Shown piece after piece: positions 61,254 through 64,000 of a stretch of DNA of 64,000 nucleotides; position 1 is the first letter of the stretch; each line of letters starts with the position of its first letter. Made by a program: the position numbers and the translations under genes. Under the pieces are notes generated by a model. The model was given only the letters and a program-made list of their open reading frames with translations. It was not told the origin of the DNA and made no database searches. Origin of the DNA: Acidicapsa acidisoli (lineage in GTDB: Bacteria > Acidobacteriota > Terriglobia > Terriglobales > Acidobacteriaceae); contig NZ_JAGSYI010000005.1 in the NCBI RefSeq assembly GCF_025685625.1, positions 62,001 through 126,000 of the forward strand. Reading direction: 5' to 3'.

Positions 61254-61290
61254 AAAAGGCCCGAACCTCGCTGAGGTTCGGGCCTTTCTT
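61254..61290 (+). terminator. Intrinsic terminator, bidirectional
   Basis: AAAA, then GGCCCGAACCTC, loop GCT, GAGGTTCGGGCC and TTTCTT. The 12-bp perfect stem is flanked by A- and T-runs, so it can work for the aldo/keto reductase gene and for the convergent minus-strand gene. Confidence 0.92.
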
Positions 61291-61306
61291 GCGAAGACGG
61301 GAATTG

Positions 61307-61837
61307 TTACATTGCTGCGACGAAGTCAGGAAGGACGACCGCAGCGTGATCCTGAAGCAGCGCAGTCATGCGAGCTGCCATGCCGCTGTAGATATTCGCG
61401 GCGCGGAAGGCATTGACCTTGACTCCCTCGGTGGCCTGGCTCAGGGCATACTGGGCGAGGGCCATCAGGACGCAAAGGCGAATCTGCATTGCATCGCTAC
61501 GCAACGTCTCAAGAACCATCGGGTCAATCGGGTTGGACCCGGGAATCATGTTGCGGTTGGCGTAATCAGCCATTTCCAGCAAGACACGGGCATTCTGGTA
61601 GATGGCCCAAAGACCGCGGGGGCCGTCCAGACGTTGCCAGATGTCGTCGGTAGTTGCGGTGAGCCCCTCTTTCCAGAGGAACTGCTCGCTCAAGTCGCGG
61701 GCGCTCCAGTCGGAACGGAGCTGACACAGCAGGCTATCCCAGCTTTGGGTATTGCGGCGACGCATGTTGCCACGCCACTTACCGAAATAGACCAGCAAGG
61801 CACTGACGATTGCGATTTGGAGCAATGGAAGCAGCAT
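61307..61837 (-). CDS. Membrane-anchored protein of unknown function, 176 residues
   Basis: No family recognised. The first 20 residues are one transmembrane helix (LLPLLQIAIVSALLVYFGKW). The following soluble part is mostly helical (SWDSLLCQLRSDWSARDLSE, LWAIYQNARVLLEMADYANR, MQIRLCVLMALAQYALSQAT) and looks like a four-helix or TPR-like bundle. The ATG overlaps the stop of the upstream gene (TAATG), so the pair is translationally coupled. It ends near a bidirectional terminator. Confidence 0.75.
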   Translation of the reverse strand: MLLPLLQIAIVSALLVYFGKWRGNMRRRNTQSWDSLLCQLRSDWSARDLSEQFLWKEGLTATTDDIWQRLDGPRGLWAIYQNARVLLEMADYANRNMIPGSNPIDPMVLETLRSDAMQIRLCVLMALAQYALSQATEGVKVNAFRAANIYSGMAARMTALLQDHAAVVLPDFVAAM

Positions 61838-62625
61838 TACCTAATCCTTTTCTTGGGGCGTTCGGCTGAAAGATCACCCAGCGCAACTCTACCTGCTCGT
61901 GCGCCTCCACTCATTAGTAGCAGAAGTTGCTGCATTTGTGGACTGAATTCTTTGCGTTCTTGCTCTTTTGTTGCAAAGCTCAGTACCCAATAGGACAATG
62001 AACCAATGTAACTGACGGACAATGCCTGATCTGGCCAGTGGTATTCGGGGCCTTTGCCCTGATGAGAATGCAGCAGGGACACAATCAGACTGACGATCGA
62101 ATAGAAGCCGAGGCCAGTTGCGATTTGCAATTCGCGGTCGCGCCAGCCGATCGAAAGCAACTGGCTAAAGCTGGCCATTATCAGGAAGCATGCTACGCGC
62201 AGGATGGCGACAGTCTCCTGCATTTGAAAGAGAACTACATTCAAGCCGGTAAAATTCTGCGGCAGGGCCATGCCTGCCAGAGGCCAAATCGCAAGACCTG
62301 CGAGAGCAATCAACAGATTCAGAACAACCAACGACCCTCGCGGTAGAGAGGGTCGTACCGGGCTTAAAACCGACCAAGCCAATTCCACGAGCACGGTAAA
62401 TTGCAGAAGCGAATCAACGATTGCCTGGCCTATATAGTACCGGCCATACACAAACGGAGACATCTTCCAAAGAATCAGGGACGATGCCAGATCGCTGGCC
62501 AGCGTCCAAATCACATACGTACAGAAACACGGCAGCGTACGCCATGTCTTGCGGCGCAGAAGCAGGCCGCTGACAACAGCTTCTCCGACGATTGACACGA
62601 TGAGAATCGTGGAGTCGAGAGTCAC
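61837..62625 (-). CDS. Polytopic membrane protein of unknown function, 262 residues
   Basis: No family recognised. About seven hydrophobic helices are visible, for example TILIVSIVGEAVVSGLLL, YVIWTLASDLASSLILW, AIVDSLLQFTVLVELAWSVL, LVVLNLLIALAGLAIWPLAG and ILRVACFLIMASFSQLLS. The C-terminus is a basic cytoplasmic tail (SAERPKKRIR). It couples to the 176-residue protein through a TAATG overlap. It is downstream of the repeat-peptide gene, 149 bp away. The layout is reminiscent of a small sensor or transport unit, but no evidence assigns a function. Confidence 0.75.
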   Translation of the reverse strand: MTLDSTILIVSIVGEAVVSGLLLRRKTWRTLPCFCTYVIWTLASDLASSLILWKMSPFVYGRYYIGQAIVDSLLQFTVLVELAWSVLSPVRPSLPRGSLVVLNLLIALAGLAIWPLAGMALPQNFTGLNVVLFQMQETVAILRVACFLIMASFSQLLSIGWRDRELQIATGLGFYSIVSLIVSLLHSHQGKGPEYHWPDQALSVSYIGSLSYWVLSFATKEQERKEFSPQMQQLLLLMSGGARAGRVALGDLSAERPKKRIR

Positions 62626-62774
62626 TGTTTACCTCCTGGACAGAATTGCGTATGCAACCTTCCAAACAGAGTTTAGCAGTCTTGGCATTTTGTCAATCTA
62701 CAACTAAAGCGTTTCTCAAGTTACCAATGTGGCGCAGCCGGGACCGACCCAGCAAAAAGCGGCCACTAATACTG

Positions 62775-63062
62775 TTACGAGAGAGAAGTTACGGCCGTTG
62801 CGGCAAATTGAATCGAACCACCAGCAGGTGCGGGCGAACCAGGGCCAGCTACGAGCGTGTTAGAGGTCGGGGCAAATTGAATCGAGCCACCAGCAGGTGC
62901 GGGCGAACCAGGGCCAGCTACGAGCGTGTTAGAAGTCGGGGCAAATTGAATCGAGCCACCAGCAGGTGCGGGCGAACCAGGGCCGGCAAAGGCGGTGGCG
63001 GCGCTTGCAATAAGGACTACGGTAGCTAATACACACGAATTGGAAACAAATACATTCTTCAT
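62775..63062 (-). CDS. Secreted protein with three 23-residue tandem repeats
   Basis: A 95-residue protein not matching a known family. A signal peptide (SNSCVLATVVLIASAATAFA) is followed by three repeats each beginning GPGSPAPAGGSIQFA and continuing PTSNTLVA (the last ends differently). The mature part is about 70 residues, low in charge and rich in Gly, Pro, Ala and Ser, with no Cys. It could be a cell-surface or biofilm protein, a peptide precursor cut between repeats, or a substrate of the neighbouring enzyme. AAGGAG lies upstream of the start. Uncertain role. Confidence 0.78.
   Translation of the reverse strand: MKNVFVSNSCVLATVVLIASAATAFAGPGSPAPAGGSIQFAPTSNTLVAGPGSPAPAGGSIQFAPTSNTLVAGPGSPAPAGGSIQFAATAVTSLS
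62802..62985. repeat. Tandem 69-bp repeats within the secreted-protein gene
   Basis: Three units of exactly 69 bp period (starts near 62802, 62871 and 62940) with very few differences. They encode the 23-residue repeat of the secreted protein. Two full units are followed by a partial third. Low divergence suggests recent amplification. Confidence 0.9.
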
Positions 63063-63245
63063 TGGAAAATCTCCTTGTAAATTTCAAGCTAGGGAAAGAG
63101 TAACCTAAATGATGTGTTCGGGATACCACCAAAGTCGCAATTTTGTAAAAAAAGCCCTAAATCGGCTTCCCTTTCCCGCCAAAGCGTGGTAATACACTTG
63201 CGCGCAACAAAACATTGGTACTTTTGAAGATTTGAGGAGTTACCC
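63063..63245. promoter_or_regulatory. Divergent promoter region between the repeat-peptide gene and the 63246 gene
   Basis: A 183-bp space between divergent starts. AAGGAG sits next to the repeat-peptide start and GAGGAG 7 bp before the GTG at 63246. The middle is AT-rich (TTTTGTAAAAAAAGCCC near 63142). No clear operator was found. Confidence 0.45.
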
Positions 63246-64000
63246 GTGATCCACGATCTAAGAGACGAGTTCAACGAAAAGTACCGGCCTGAGAGGTACC
63301 AATCTCTGTTACGTCACCTGGACGAAAGGGCCGGTACAAGGGTGGAGTTTCGCGTGGCAGAAACGCCTGTCTTTCTCCCGCAGGGAATGCTGGAGGAGAT
63401 GGCGTCCGCAGGGATGCGGTTGACGCAACGGCTGCTGCGCTGGCCTGAATATCTGGCCGCTGCACGGAACTCGATCCCGAGGAACTTTCTGGTTGCAGGC
63501 GAATCAGGCAGCGCGGTTTTTCCGCATCCGAACTTTCTGACAGCGGACTTTGCGCTGGTCGAGACTGGGTCGGCAGAATTGGCGCCTCGCCTGGTGGAGA
63601 TTCAGGCCTTCCCATCGGTGTTTGCCTACCAGGCGATGCTGACCGAGGAATACAGGCAGGTCTTCGGGCTTCCGGACGATCTTGGCGTCTTTCTCGGAGG
63701 GATGGACAAGGACAGCTTCTGGGATCAATTCGGCAAGACTGTGCTGGGCAATCACGCGCCGGAAAGTGTGGTGTTGACGGAGGTCGACCCGCGGCACCAG
63801 AAGACGCTCCCCGATTTTCTGTTGACTGCTCGACAGCTCGGAATCTCAGTGGTGGATATCGCCACGCTCGTGCCGATTGGAAATAAGCTGCATTACAGAA
63901 ATGACCGAGATCAGTTGATTCCTATCCATCGCATCTATAACCGGGCGATCGCGGATGAGATGATCGGGCGCAACGTGGAACTGCCGTTCGATCTCACGGC
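63246..64000 (+). CDS. Conserved-looking hypothetical protein, possible pre-ATP-grasp/circularly permuted ATP-grasp type (3' end cut)
   Basis: The GTG at 63246 has GAGGAG 7 bp upstream; the frame is open to the edge (251 codons seen). No family was recognised with confidence. The segment ADFALVETGSAELAPRLVEI, followed by QAFPSVFAYQ (residues about 100-130), resembles the Asp...Glu-x-Asn substrate-site pattern of circularly permuted ATP-grasp enzymes, and HRIYNRAIADEM near the edge could be a pre-ATP-grasp helix. It is divergent from the secreted repeat-protein gene, which may be its substrate. The C-terminal part, not visible, would decide. Confidence 0.55.
   Translation, partial: MIHDLRDEFNEKYRPERYQSLLRHLDERAGTRVEFRVAETPVFLPQGMLEEMASAGMRLTQRLLRWPEYLAAARNSIPRNFLVAGESGSAVFPHPNFLTADFALVETGSAELAPRLVEIQAFPSVFAYQAMLTEEYRQVFGLPDDLGVFLGGMDKDSFWDQFGKTVLGNHAPESVVLTEVDPRHQKTLPDFLLTARQLGISVVDIATLVPIGNKLHYRNDRDQLIPIHRIYNRAIADEMIGRNVELPFDLT

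Noticed and set aside
62802-62985. CRISPR-like array
   Set aside because: The 69-bp units are contiguous, in frame and coding, without distinct spacers, and no cas genes are present.

Overview
The window reads as chromosomal DNA of a member of the Acidobacteriota, most likely family Acidobacteriaceae. This is inferred from gene content: two large Oar-like TonB-dependent receptors with an N-terminal carboxypeptidase-regulatory-like domain (1-2645 and 50951-54517, both minus), a GWxTD protein, a CRTAC1/ASPIC-UnbV FG-GAP protein paired with a multihaem TPR cytochrome, many exported alpha/beta esterases and glycosidases, and moderately high G+C. No rRNA gene or species marker is present, so genus is not assigned.

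Layout. 1-13.5 kb is sugar and surface metabolism: a receptor divergent from a LacI regulator, the seven-haem TPR cytochrome converging on a CRTAC1 protein, a large exported TPR protein, and an IclR regulator divergent from a GH29 alpha-L-fucosidase. 13.7-23 kb holds tRNA-Lys(CTT), two exported structural-type proteins, a MacA-like adaptor and MacB-like ATPase without a permease, an AAA+/Fis protein lacking the sigma-54 GAFTGA loop, and msrP-msrQ. 23-31.2 kb contains the translation set rpsP-khpA-rimM-trmD-rplS-rnhB on the minus strand, in canonical order but interrupted by NIPSNAP, a lactate permease and a DUF2157/GDYXXLXY pair, the last three on the opposite strand. 31.4-42.5 kb carries a TetR/ABC-2 exporter operon, two divergent esterases, a copAB copper module and DUF1697, DinB and DUF4139 proteins. 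42.7-48 kb contains a parS-like palindrome, an ATP-grasp protein, a GH1 protein that lacks the usual acid/base glutamate, alkB, a 59-residue Cys-rich protein and a carboxylate-amine ligase. 48.6-61.3 kb is redox and detoxification: SDR, TetR, SRPBCC, VOC, carboxymuconolactone decarboxylase-like, esterase, M29 peptidase and aldo/keto reductase. The right end holds two coupled membrane proteins, a secreted protein made of 23-residue tandem repeats, and a divergent gene, cut by the window edge, that may be a pre-ATP-grasp-type protein.

Two features cut across the layout. First, intergenic spaces from 20 to 40 kb are studded with short palindromic repeats, including five copies of a two-hairpin element whose stems show compensatory changes. 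Second, the plus strand is C-rich left of about 43 kb and G-rich right of about 45 kb whichever strand is coding; with the parS-like site at 42.7 kb this suggests a replication-origin-proximal region, although dnaA, dnaN and gyrB are not in the window. The most promising uncharacterised locus is 61.3-64 kb.
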